This document shows positions 22,297 through 32,476 of a stretch of DNA of 64,000 nucleotides, one piece after another. The position numbers and the translations under genes are program-made. This DNA is from Podospora bellae-mahoneyi (taxonomy: Eukaryota > Ascomycota > Sordariomycetes > Sordariales > Podosporaceae). Below the pieces are notes generated by a model that worked only from the letters and a program-made list of their open reading frames with translations, had not been told where the DNA came from and made no database searches. How positions within the stretch are numbered: the stretch's first letter is position 1; the number at the start of each line of letters is the position of its first letter. The stretch covers positions 1,736,001 through 1,800,000 of the forward strand of contig NC_085886.1 of NCBI RefSeq assembly GCF_035222275.1. The letters run 5' to 3'.

Positions 22297-23364
22297 ATGG
22301 ACGGCAAGAGACAGCACCACAGCTCCTTCCAGCAGCTGGAGAAGCTCGGCGAGGGTACCTATGCGACAGTGAGTCATGCGGCCTTGATATCTGTTTACTT
22401 TGTGTGTGGATTGTTCTAACTTTTTCGTTAGGTTTTCAAAGGCCGCAATCGCCAGACGGGCGAATTCGTCGCTCTCAAGGAAATCCATCTCGACTCGGAA
22501 GAGGGCACCCCTAGCACGGCTATTAGAGAGATCTCCCTGATGAAGGAGCTGAAACACGAGAATATTGTCGCACTGCACGATGTGATCCACACGGAAAACA
22601 AGCTGATGCTTGTCTTTGAGTACATGGACGGTGATCTCAAAAAATACATGGACAACAACGGCGAGCGTGGGATGCTCAAGCCACATATTGTCAAGTCTTT
22701 CATGTGGCAATTGCTGCAGGGCATTCACTTCTGTCACGAGAACCGAGTCCTGCACCGCGATCTCAAGCCACAGAATCTTTTGATCAACAACAAGCTGCAG
22801 CTCAAGCTTGGTGATTTCGGCCTGGCTCGTGCCTTTGGCATTCCGGTTAACACCTTCAGTAACGAGGTTGTCACGCTCTGGTACCGCGCCCCGGATGTTT
22901 TGTTGGGAAGCAGGACATACAACACCAGCATTGACATCTGGTCAGCTGGCTGCATCATGGCCGAGATGTTTTCTGGACGACCGCTGTTCCCTGGTACCAC
23001 TAACGAGGATCAGACGATCAGGATCTTCAGGATCATGGGCACGCCAACGGAGAGGACGTGGCCGGGGCTGTCACAGTTCCCCGAGTATAAGGCGAATTGG
23101 CAGATGTATGCGACGCAGCCGTTGCGGAACATCTTGCCTCAGATTGATGAGAAGGGCATCGATCTTCTTCAGCGGATGCTGCAGTTGCGCCCAGAACTGC
23201 GCATCTCGGCGGCCGAGGCGTTGAATCATGAGTGGTTCGCCGAGTTTCACCAGCCTGCGCACCCGCAACAACACCACCCTCAACAGCCGATGATGCATCC
23301 TCATCGGGGCTACCAGCAGCACACTGTGTCGAGCCAGAATGTCTATGGAAATTACCAAGGTTAG
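22297..23364 (+). CDS. pho85: Pho85-type cyclin-dependent kinase
   Basis: A serine/threonine kinase of the Pho85/PhoA group, which acts with Pcl-type cyclins in phosphate signalling, glycogen control and the cell cycle. Two exons, 22297-22368 and 22432-23364, 334 residues. The N-terminus [18 protein letters not shown] is completed across the 63-nt intron and gives the Gly-rich loop. Then follow VALKEIHL (ATP lysine), the PSTAIRE helix as [15 protein letters not shown], the catalytic loop [16 protein letters not shown], and the group-specific activation loop [20 protein letters not shown]. The C-terminus adds a His/Gln/Pro-rich tail of about 40 residues. The upstream leader is open in the same frame but lacks an ATG. 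Assignment to the Pho85 group rests on the activation-loop sequence. Confidence 0.95.
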
Positions 23365-24083
23365 GGGCCGAGGCCGCATTTATACTCGGATGGTCATGCT
23401 ATTAGGAAGGCAGGTAGGAGGAAGTAGTTTGGGTAGGAAGGGAAGGTGTTGTGTGTCGGCAACGAGCAAGAAGGAGGACTTTTGACTTCAGTTCTTTATT
23501 CTCAGTTATATCATGTGCCATGATGATAATGAGTGGGAGGGGGGGGGAGGAAATGATATTGGTTTTTTTGTTTCTTCCTCATTCGTATCTTTTATATAGC
23601 GTCAAGCGGAGGTAGTAGCAGCAGCATAGATAATCTCACGAGATACCCATATTGTTTTTGTTCCAGCATCGGTGAGTGACTATGATTGATGGTTGAGTGA
23701 TATGAATCAGTTCAAGGATCAGGTGCTCCATGGATTTGGTCAGGGCACCCCGCTAAGAAGGCACATCACACCCCGCTAGCGGCTTATCGATAACCTTAAT
23801 TTGAGTACAAGTCTCCACTTTTATACGTCGCGCTGCCTTGTGGTGGTGCGCAAGTGGTAGTCACTGCACTTCTAAGACGCAACTTGGCTTGCTCTTTGAA
23901 CCTTGACTTTTCGACTTTTGCAACAACAACAACAACAACAAAGAGCAACCCAACTCAGTGAAGGATTTTTTTTACTCGGTTGTGTGATGCGCTACCATCT
24001 TGCTCCACTCGATTTTTTTTCCATTACAGGGTTTGTTGGGGCTGCTTGATTGATTGATTGATTTGATAAGCGACGACACGACG
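23365..24083. other. Spacer between the kinase and Sgf73 genes
   Basis: No gene. 23365-23700 looks like the kinase 3' region with a G run near 23540. 23860-24083 is the Sgf73 promoter and leader: CAA repeats (23922-23941), T runs and a TTGATTGA microsatellite (24046-24062). Confidence 0.5.
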
Positions 24084-25519
24084 ATGGAGTCGCGCAAAGG
24101 TATGCATGCGATAACCCAACCCGACGCGCTAGGGGGGGGTGGGGGGGAGGGTATCAAGCTGATGATGATGGGAAATAATAGACGAAGAAGCGACAATAAA
24201 AGTGGCTTCGATGAACAAGAAGTCCATGACGCCGTTGCGGGGGGCGAAAGGCGGAGGGGGGGTGGATGGGAAGATTAAGCTGAAGAAGCCCGGGCCGAGG
24301 TTCATCAAGCCGGGGAGTTGGAAGGAGGGGGGGGTTGTGGAGGGTTAGTATCCCCTTTTCGCTCCTTTCGTGCGTTTGGGTGGTGTTGCTGATGGTGTTG
24401 GGAGCGACAACAGATGATAAGAAGAAGACAAAAGAAACCACCACCGCCGCCGCCGCCGCCGCGTCGCCCCCCAGCCCCGTGGTCAACCAGCTTGACGAGT
24501 CCTCCCGCGAGACGTTTTCTACCGGCCGACCGCTTGATGATGTACCCGAGCTTCAGTCTTGCAAGCACTGCAAGCAGGGGGTTACGAGGATTGCGGCCAA
24601 GGAGCATATTGCGCGGTGTTTGAAGATTAAGAAGGAGAAGGCGCAGAGGAAGAAGGAGGCTAGGGAGGCGAGGGAGAGGGCGAAGCAGCAGGAGGAGGCG
24701 AGGAAGATTGAGGGGGAGAACGGGGTTGGTGGGGATGATAGTGATGATGATGATGGGGAGGGGGGGAAAGTTGGGGGTGGTGGTGGTGGTGGTGGGACGG
24801 CGGGGAAGACGGCGAAGAGGGTTGCCGGGAAGAAGACGGAGGTTGGGGGGAAGAAGAGGAAGGCTGATGGGGAGATGGGGGGGAAGACGAAGAAAAAGAA
24901 GGAGGAGCCCAAGGGGAAGGTGGCTAAGCCGAAGGGGCCGGTGGATGTGGAGAGGCAGTGTGGTGTTACGCTAGCTAATGGGCTGCCTTGCGCGAGGAGC
25001 TTGACTTGTAAGAGTCATAGTATGAGCGCGAAGAGGGCGGTGCCGGGGAGGAGCTTGCCGTATGACATGTTGTTGTTGGCGTATCAGAAGAAGAATCAGG
25101 CCAAGCAGCAAAAGGCGGCGATTGATGCGAATGCGCCTTTGGAGGATGAGGATGATGTGAATGCCGCGGCGGTGGACAGTGATGAGGAGACGGCCGCGGT
25201 GATGGCTGCGCTGGCTCATTGGAATCCGCAGCCGGTGGTGCCGCAGCCGGTGTTTACGCCGATTAAGAGGCAGTATCAGCTTTCGAGACTGCATGAGCAG
25301 TTGCAGACGGCCACGAATGGTGGGCGGGTCAATATATTCAAGGTCAGCGGCTTCGGCGCCCAGAGGCTTCCGGATGGGCATCCGGGCCTGTTTGATGCCG
25401 AGGATGCCCCCGGGGAGCCTGACATCATCATGGGCGGTACCGATTTTCAACGACGCTCGGCGAGTTTCAGTCTTGCTGGACCACCGCAACGGCGGCCGTC
25501 GGTGACAGGTCGGGCTTAG
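24084..25519 (+). CDS. sgf73: Sgf73/ataxin-7-like SAGA subunit, up to an in-frame stop
   Basis: Sgf73 anchors the deubiquitinating module to the SAGA coactivator. Exons 24084-24099, 24203-24343 and 24414-25519, 420 residues. The spliced start is [20 protein letters not shown], then [16 protein letters not shown], an Ala run, a zinc-binding segment [20 protein letters not shown] that fits the conserved N-terminal zinc knuckle, long Lys/Glu disorder, and the SCA7 block [20 protein letters not shown] followed by [15 protein letters not shown]. The frame ends at a TAG (25517-25519) after [10 protein letters not shown], but the same frame stays open and protein-like for about 490 more codons (25520-26998). 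A 57-nt in-frame segment (25502-25558, GT..AG) around the stop could be an intron, though no strong branch point is seen. So this end may not be the true C-terminus. Confidence 0.85.
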
Positions 25520-26998
25520 AAAGCTCCGCCTGGTATTGCATCGTCGCCTCCACCCCAGTTACCAAGAAACCAGTCAGCGTCTCTCCCTCCCCAGCGACGA
25601 GCTAGCCACCCGCTTACAGAAACAGGGTCGAATACTGGCACGATCCCGGGGAGACAGCAGCAGCAGCAACCGGAACCGGAACCGCAACCGCGATCACAAC
25701 AGGCATACCCAACACCGGTTCTAAAGTCGGAATCTATACCAAACCTCAACCCACCTCGAGCGAGACCATCGCTGTCTCTGAAAGTGCCGAAGTCTCGGCC
25801 AAATACACCCAACTTACCTTCTGTCCCATCTCCCCCCGAACAAGAGATGGGGGTCTTGGTGTCGCGGCCAGGGGAGGCTAGACCTAGGCGGCAGGGATTG
25901 CCAACACCGGTTATGCTTTCTCGACCGTCTCCCCTTGAGCAACCTGAGCAGTCTGAGCAACCTGGGCAACCTGAGCAACCTGGGCAACCTGAGCAACCCG
26001 AGCAACCCGAGCAACCCGAGCAAGAGGACCCGCTCGTTGCTCAAAGACGGGTCATTATACTAGGAAGGCCCGCACAACCGGCTACGTCGTCACCCGCGAT
26101 GCAGTGGGTGCAGGTCCCGGTGGCAAGTAGTCCACAGACACCTAACCCTCCTCCTACTCCGCGTCTTGGATCGGAGGCGGGTTCACGCCGGGGGTCGATT
26201 ACAACACAAGGTTCTTCTCCAGTGTTCCCCATGGCTGAACCCCCGGCCAGACCTCAAAAGATTGTCACCTTACAAGTGCCCCCGCAACGAAATCTTCTCC
26301 AACAGCAGCAGAAACAGCGGCGAAGCTCTCTTTCATCCCACTTACCTTCGAGTCCGGTAGTGCCGTCTCAGGCAGTTGCAATGGCGCCTCCTGAGCTGAG
26401 CCCGGAGACAGTTCCGGCATCACCCATCGCACGGCCTGCTTCACGGGCACGACCCACACATATTCAATTACCGCCACAGCAAGTACCCGCAAACTGGGCA
26501 GGAGTGCCTCCTCATCTTCGGCTTCCAAGCCAGGTCTTGCTATCGCAACTGAACACACAGTTTGTACCACGCCGCTTCTCTCAATCACACATCGACCCAT
26601 CCACTAGCCACGCAGCCCATTATCGACTTGCCCAGTTTCGGGCGATGCAGCAACAAGCCGGGTTTGCTCATCAACTAGAGGCTCAGGCAGCTGGTTTTGC
26701 AATGGCAGGGCCAGCCCACCCTATGCCTATGATAAGGCGGGCATCAGATGCTCAGCCGCCGGTGTCGCCGGTGTCGAGGACGATGTCGATGCCGTTAGCG
26801 ATGCCGGGCTTGTCTCCGTCACAGGTGGAGGCGCGATCGAGGCAGCTGGTGCATGGCGACTTTGTGGGAGGAAACACGGGGGTCGAGTTTATGATGCAGC
26901 AGACGCAGGGGTTTGCCGGATACCCAGGTCACCAGCAGCATTATCAGCAACAACTATTTTTACCACATCAACAGAATCCATTTCAGGGCCAGCAGTAG
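25520..26998 (+). CDS. Continuation of the Sgf73 frame: Q/P-rich C-terminal region or separate fragment
   Basis: This stretch is open in exactly the Sgf73 frame directly after its stop codon. It begins APPGIASSPPPQLPRNQSAS and has no ATG until 25784, so a separate gene would have to start inside protein-like sequence. The content is disordered: Gln/Pro repeats (EQPEQ units near 25940-26030), a PVVPSQAVA region, then a more conserved-looking block with PANWAGVPPHLRLPSQVLLS, HAAHYRLAQFRAMQQQAG and a Gln-rich end. Such a tail is plausible for a fungal Sgf73. I infer it is the C-terminal part of the same protein, reached by splicing or in an allele without the stop. If translated alone from 25784 it would be 404 residues. 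Confidence 0.55.
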   Translation, partial: KAPPGIASSPPPQLPRNQSASLPPQRRASHPLTETGSNTGTIPGRQQQQQPEPEPQPRSQQAYPTPVLKSESIPNLNPPRARPSLSLKVPKSRPNTPNLPSVPSPPEQEMGVLVSRPGEARPRRQGLPTPVMLSRPSPLEQPEQSEQPGQPEQPGQPEQPEQPEQPEQEDPLVAQRRVIILGRPAQPATSSPAMQWVQVPVASSPQTPNPPPTPRLGSEAGSRRGSITTQGSSPVFPMAEPPARPQKIVTLQVPPQRNLLQQQQKQRRSSLSSHLPSSPVVPSQAVAMAPPELSPETVPASPIARPASRARPTHIQLPPQQVPANWAGVPPHLRLPSQVLLSQLNTQFVPRRFSQSHIDPSTSHAAHYRLAQFRAMQQQAGFAHQLEAQAAGFAMAGPAHPMPMIRRASDAQPPVSPVSRTMSMPLAMPGLSPSQVEARSRQLVHGDFVGGNTGVEFMMQQTQGFAGYPGHQQHYQQQLFLPHQQNPFQGQQ

Positions 26999-27418
26999 GA
27001 GGAGCTGGACTATTTGATGGGTGCTGGGGGGTTGAGTCTATGATGCACGGATTTGTTGTGTACCCTGATCAAGAAGATCCTCTATACCCGCCTTATCGGC
27101 GAAACTAATATCATGGCCAGGAATAGGAATACCTGGCTTAGCGGACATATCCTTTTCGGTGCTTTGCCACGAGGAGGAGTGGCTTTTCGATGTTATATAC
27201 CCCTTTGCTTTCCTTTTCTTCTTTTCTCGGGGTAATTGTCGTTATCTCGACATTGCTACTATTATATCCATGTTTTTCGGTCGGCGTTTTTTTATACATT
27301 TTTCCTACGAAGGGTTCCAGGACAGCAATCAATGGGGATGGATATTTTTCTCGGGGTCAAAGAGGGGGGAAGCGAAACGGAGTTTTGGCTTTGATTGTTT
27401 ACCGTCCTTTCTTTTGCT

Positions 27419-27455
<37 letters not shown>

Positions 27456-27840
27456 TTACTTCAATTTGTTAGTTTTGGGCAAAAAGGCTGGGTCAGCTCT
27501 GGATTTGACGCAAGGAATTGATGGTTGCTTGGCTTTGAATCGTGCTGGATTACCCTATAGAAGGGGGTTTGTTTCTTGGGGGAAGTGTTTAATCAGTGTT
27601 TTATTAGAGGAAATGGGGGGGTGTACACTATAGGGTTTATCATCGCAGGGTGAGAAAGCAGGAATTGATATTTTTGACTGTGCTTGTGGTGGTGAAAGTG
27701 AAGATGTGTGTGTGTGGTGGTTTGACGAGATGTGAGGGGTGATGAAGGGGGTGGAGGGAGGTTAAGGGTGAGTCGAGGTGGTGGTTGGTGGGTGTTAAAT
27801 GGTGGGAGACTGGGGGTGGGGGACATGAAGATTTGAAAGG
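26999..27840. other. 3' region and G/T-rich spacer before tRNA-Ala
   Basis: No gene. A run of 31 T stands at 27422-27452. From about 27640 to 27830 the plus strand is strongly G/T-rich with almost no C, mirroring the G-rich blocks inside several genes of the window. Open frames here are driven by this composition. Confidence 0.5.
27422..27452. repeat. T31 homopolymer
   Basis: An uninterrupted run of 31 T after the Sgf73 region. Length may vary between clones or reads. Confidence 0.9.
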
Positions 27841-27965
27841 GGGCGTGTGGCTCAGTTGGTAGAGCGTTCGCTTAGCATATTTGAGAAAAATGAAGGCTCT
27901 CTGATGTGAGAGGTGGAGTTCAAACGGTATGCGAAAGGTCCTGGGTTCGATTCCCAGCTCGTCCA
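27841..27965 (+). tRNA. tRNA-Ala (AGC) with a 52-nt intron
   Basis: The exons 27841-27877 and 27930-27965 join to a 73-nt tRNA. Acceptor strands GGGCGTG and CTCGTCC match the yeast alanine tRNA; the D arm is GCTC-AGTTGGTA-GAGC (A box), the anticodon stem TTCGC/GCGAA encloses TTAGCAT with anticodon AGC, and the T arm is CTGGG-TTCGATT-CCCAG (B box). The intron sits at the canonical position 37/38 and is 52 nt long. It contains GAGTTCAAAC, a B-box look-alike. A tRNA of this kind is nuclear and read by RNA polymerase III. Confidence 0.96.
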
Positions 27966-28084
27966 TGATCCACTATGATAGTAATTCTTTTGCTGGGTCG
28001 GGCTGGTTTATCTTTTTGGGGGAAAAGATGGTGGAATTGGCTGTGATATGGGGAATGGTGGCGGCGTTGGTGGTCGGATGTTTT

Positions 28085-28180
28085 GAACATTCTTTTGATG
28101 TGGGAACATTCTTTTGATGTGGGAACATTCTTTTGATGTGGGAACATTCTTTTGATGTGGGAACATTCTTTTGATGTGGG
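28085..28180. repeat. Perfect 19-bp tandem array, five copies
   Basis: Five exact copies of GAACATTCTTTTGATGTGG start at 28085, 28104, 28123, 28142 and 28161. They lie 120 bp downstream of the tRNA-Ala gene. Perfect identity suggests recent expansion or homogenisation. There are no spacers, so this is a minisatellite rather than a CRISPR array. Confidence 0.98.
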
Positions 28181-28329
28181 AAGAGATCTAAGTGTTGGTT
28201 TTTTGTGCATAGTGTTTCTCTGACCATTTGTCTAGCCAAAAAAAAAAGCAAAAAAAAGAAAAAGATTAAAAAAAAAAAAACTTTTGAATGGACAAGGGGT
28301 GAGTTGATAATTGGCCTTAGTTTCTTGTT

Positions 28330-30850
28330 ATTTAGCATCGTCGAGATTATGTATTTTACCCGTTAAGGGGAGATAGTCCCACGATAGACCAGGACAGTGA
28401 TACTTTGTCGTTGTGGACTTTTATAGTTATATTGAGTCGACTTGGAATCAGACTGCCAGACGCTTCAAAGACGAGAAATCGAAAGAAAGAAGGATTGGGG
28501 CTATCTATCTAATTTCTTGACGCCTACCTTAGATATGCAGATGATACCAAGATAGCACCAACCGATCACTTCTACCGCCTGCTCTCCACCCACGCCGCCT
28601 CTCCCCTCCTACGTAGGCACATCCGTCATCCCCTCACATCAAAAGTGGCTACCTTACCTTCGGAGCATACTACCGTGTTAATACAGACCACCACGGAACA
28701 AGGAGCACCGGGAAGTTTTCTGTTAGGCCAGTCGCTTCCCCGCGGTAGATGGTTCCACAGGATACACAGCTAGAGACGATTCTGCACCCTGCTGCTTGTA
28801 CGAGGACGAGGGGAATCTCCTAGAGAGGGTGTTTCGATCTCTCGGTCCTTCGACTCAACGATGGAGGAAGGCGACCAAGCTCACGAGCGAGCGCAGCGAA
28901 AGCGTCCCAGTCCGAGGGTATGTAGAGGACCGGACCGGGGCCGAATTAGTTGAGTAGTGATTGCAGGTTGCTGGGCGTTGAAAGATTGGGGGACTGGGGC
29001 AGGAGGTTGGGTATGTTCTGTTCACTGCTAATCGTGAAATAAAGATCGTGTGGAAGCGGTGGATGGGATTGGTGTTGGGTTGGCTGTTGGAAAACTTGTG
29101 TGATGGAGATGTGGTCTAGGAGCGAAGTACGCTCGTGACCTCGAGGTCCTTTGTTGTGATGGGGGAGTGTTGTTTTGTAAGAGGGGAGGTATTGTAAGGG
29201 TCAGTATGTAGCTAAGAGGTAGTTGGGTAGGGGTGAACTTGGGTGGGGGTGAACTTGGGTGGGAGATAGGCAGTGGGCGACTCTGGCTACCATCATAGGG
29301 CTCAAGACGGATCGTGATGTAACAATATCAATAGGAAGATAATAGTGTCTGAGAATGGACTTGATATTGAATGTGAAAGTCTTTGGAGTTTTGTTGTTGC
29401 CAAAGGTCTGACTATATTTCGAGTGCTATACCTTCCCTTGAACTATACTTATTATACGTGTCATTTTAGTTGATAAGAATTTGAATGACGGTGAAAGAGC
29501 TCTCAGCTTTCGTTTCTTTAGTCCTCTACATCTCTTTTAGATATACTAAGCTTATGCCCTTTAATTTGGACCCCTCTTCAACCAGTCTACAGCTAGTCCA
29601 CTGGAACGGTAAAAGAGAACATATGTGGTCACGATTCGGGTAATCCAGCCCATCAAGATAATCTCCTCCGACTTTTCCATCAATAATACGAACGGGCAAT
29701 CCATTACCACTTTCCGCGGCGTCTTAATCAAAATAGAGCCAGCCACAATAGATAAGATTTTAATCATATATAACTTACTCTTATTTCTATCCTAATTAAG
29801 AAGATGTCTACTACCTTTTAGCGATTAAGGATAGAGACGCTAGTTTAATCTATCACAAATCCAATCGCTATCGTTATCCTGTCCTTAGGTCTCCTATACA
29901 AGATCGGGTTTGCTATCTGTTCCCCGTTATTCAGTCTCACAGGGATCTCTTGTTCTTCTTAACTACCTGGAAGAAGGTTACATCTCGTGACGTACCTTGG
30001 AGGCCGATAAGATTGCCTGAAATCATCTAACGCTTTCCCTCATGAGCAGTGAACTCAAGGTCAGAAAATGGAGTAAAGCAGAAGTCAAACAAGAACTCCT
30101 TATAGCCCCAAACTGATCAAAGAGAGAATCTATCACCCTCTCTTTGAGGTCCTGGTCCTATGCGAACCAATATCTCATGACGCGAGGGATCATGGGCTGA
30201 ACAGGAGACTCATATGCATGAAGATTCTCTTGAACCTGGCCCGGCCAGGCGCAGAGGCTCTAGACTGCTAGATGTTGTTCGCCGGAAAGAGAAAAGATAG
30301 CATCCACCAAGAAATTTCTGAGCCGCCACAATCGTATAAAATAAGCGGGGATTAACTAAAGGGGTTTTGTATGAAGAACCGCCGTCGGTAAGGATATAAT
30401 GTTTTAAATGTTACTTCTTGGGAGTTGGTGATATCTGTGTGTGTAGTGAAAGCCGAATAGGAGAAATTGGTGTTGCTGGCGACTGCCGTATCAACTTTTG
30501 AGCAATCCCCGTCTATAACAGCTCGTTTGTCAAACGGTTGGTCGCTCTCCAAGACAGGCCTGAGGACGATGTTTCTCTGAGGTCGTAAGTGACAGTAGGG
30601 AGACTGTCGCATTTTTGTAGGGATGACGGTGGAATTGGTGAATATCTCAATAAAGTCTTCTCAACTTCCATATCGAAAAGCTTCCACAAGATCGATTCGT
30701 TAGCTGCCCAAATACTTTCAGAAACCCCAATATAAGCATGTGAGAAGATGCAACGGATTTCGGGCAACAGACCTATTCCAAAATCCATTTTATTTCACAA
30801 AAGGATCCTTTAAGCTTTGAAACTTACCGTACCTGCATCCTCTCATACAT
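28330..30850. other. AT-richer gene-poor stretch, probably decayed repeat DNA
   Basis: About 2.5 kb without any frame that fits a known gene. It is richer in A+T than its surroundings, especially at 29400-29950. A minus-strand open frame of 68 codons (29561-29767, containing VMDCPFVLLMEKSEEIILMG) and another of 91 codons (30513-30788) read partly like protein but have no neighbours in frame. The simplest reading is an old inserted or duplicated sequence worn by point mutation, as expected where repeats are mutated by RIP. I cannot name its family. Confidence 0.4.
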
Positions 30851-31214
30851 ATAACATGTGAAATCCAGAATTGGGTGTCGCAAAAATCGTTGATCACCAA
30901 CCCTCATGCACCCCACAATCGAACAAACCAGGGGGGGGGGGGGTTCCAGCACGCTAAGAAGCGGGATGACGTCTTGGTTTAAACACTCCGAGCTCCCCCC
31001 CACAAACATGCATGGCCGATGCGTTCATGTCCATTGCAACGGGGAAAGAGCATGCATGTTACCGAGGTTCACGATAGTTTTGTCCTGTACCTATATGAAT
31101 TGACAAGGACCACCCAATCTTTCCGTTTCCTCCCCCAATTTACTTGCTCCCTTCTGATCTTTCTATCACCTCCCACTTGTCGCCTTGTCTGTCCCATCAT
31201 TTTACACTCACAGA
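30851..31214. other. Promoter region of the adenine nucleotide carrier gene
   Basis: No gene. A run of 12 G at 30931-30942 and a pyrimidine-rich leader (31110-31214) precede the start codon at 31215. Confidence 0.5.
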
Positions 31215-32404
31215 ATGCCACGAGCATCCAAACTCCTCCCCTCCCTAGGCCACGCCTCCTCCGGCGCGGCCGGCACAGTAATCTCCACCCTCCTCACCTA
31301 TCCCCTCGACCTAGTCAACACCCGCCTCAAAGTCCAGCGCCAGCTCCGCCTCGACGACTCCCTCTCCGAAGATGAGTGTTACCGCTCCGTCTTTGACGCC
31401 TTTGTCAAGATCTACGACACCGAGGGCGGGATCCCGGCATTCTTTTCCGGTTTGAGCGCCGATGTTCTCAAATCAGCGGCGGATTCATTTCTGTTCTTTT
31501 TGTTTTATACCGTAAGTCCCCCCACCCCCAACCATTGATAATAGTAGGGAAATGCTGACAGAGGTTGGGATAGTGGTTCCGCGCGCGACGCCTCGTAGGC
31601 CGACATCCGGATCTGCAATATCTAAGAGTTGTCGAGGAGCTGGCGGTGGGAGCTGCAGCGGGGGCTTGCGCAAAGTTGTTCACCACCCCGGTGAGCAACG
31701 TTGTCACACGGAGGCAGACGGCGTCGTTGCTGGATAGGTCGCCGTCTTCCTCACCTACACGGAAACAACAAACGCAAAAAGGGTTTTGGGAGGTGCTGAG
31801 GGAGATTCAGGCTGAGAAGGGGGGTGTTCTTGGACTTTGGGCTGGATATTCAGCATCTTTGGTCTTGACGCTCAACCCAAGCTTGACATTCTTCTTGCAG
31901 GCGATACTGAAGAGGGTGTTGGTTGACAGAAAGAAGTGGGACGATCCGGGGAGCGGGGTCACCTTTTTGCTGGCGGCGATGAGCAAAGTTGGCGCTACTG
32001 CTGTTACCTACCCGTTTCAGATTGGAAAGGCGAGGCTGCAGATGGGGCGTAAGAGTAGTGAGGGTGAGGGTGAAAAGGAGAAGAGGGGTGGGATCTTTAA
32101 TACTGTGGCGAGGATACGAAGGGAGGAGGGGGTCAGGGCGTTGTATGATGGGATTGGAGGCGAGTTGTTGAAGGGTTTCTTTAACCACGGGACGACAATG
32201 CTGACAAAGGATGTGGTGCATGGGGTTATTATTAAGCTGTATTACATCGTGGCTGGGTTCTTGGTGCAATGGCCTGCTTTGAAGAGGATATTGGTGGGGA
32301 GGATGAGGAAGAGAAATGAGAAAGGGGGCTGGCAACTGGTTGGGAGGGGAGTGCTGGCGGATCTGGTAAAAGGCGGGAGGATTGGGGCATCAATGATGAG
32401 GTGA
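31215..32404 (+). CDS. ant1: Peroxisomal-type adenine nucleotide carrier (mitochondrial carrier family)
   Basis: Members of this branch (Ant1/PMP47) exchange ATP for AMP across the peroxisomal membrane to support fatty-acid activation. Exons 31215-31511 and 31574-32404 (62-nt intron with CTGAC branch), 375 residues. Three carrier repeats are visible with signatures YPLDLVNTRLKVQR, TTPVSNVVTRRQTA and YPFQIGKARLQMGR; the first has Asn where Lys/Arg is usual, which fits the peroxisomal group. The match KLLPSLGHASSGAAGTVIST opens the first helix. The first 200 bases use CTC/CGC/TCC codons almost only, then TTG/AGG take over near 31430. Convergent with the NOSIP-like gene, 72 bp between stop codons. 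Family is sure; the peroxisomal location is inferred from the repeat signatures. Confidence 0.88.
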
Positions 32405-32476
32405 CGCCGATTATGAAATACATTGATTGTTATATAGAAGAATATTGGGTATTTGCGGGCGTTCCGGATAAAACAT

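Noticed and set aside
21949-22755. 268-codon open frame on the minus strand
   Set aside because: It covers the leader and first part of the Pho85-type kinase in antisense; no family resemblance.
25536-25724. Short plus-strand frame rich in Arg/Asn/Ser after the Sgf73 stop
   Set aside because: It is out of frame with both Sgf73 and the 25784 start, and its Arg-Asn repeats come from the CGGAACCGGAAC sequence that codes the PEPEPQP stretch in the Sgf73 frame.
28085-28180. Regular repeats that could be taken for a CRISPR array
   Set aside because: Units abut without spacers and the host is a eukaryote; it is a minisatellite.
30352-30788. Two minus-strand open frames of 86 and 91 codons
   Set aside because: They overlap in different frames, have no domain, and lie in the worn AT-richer tract; not enough to call a gene.
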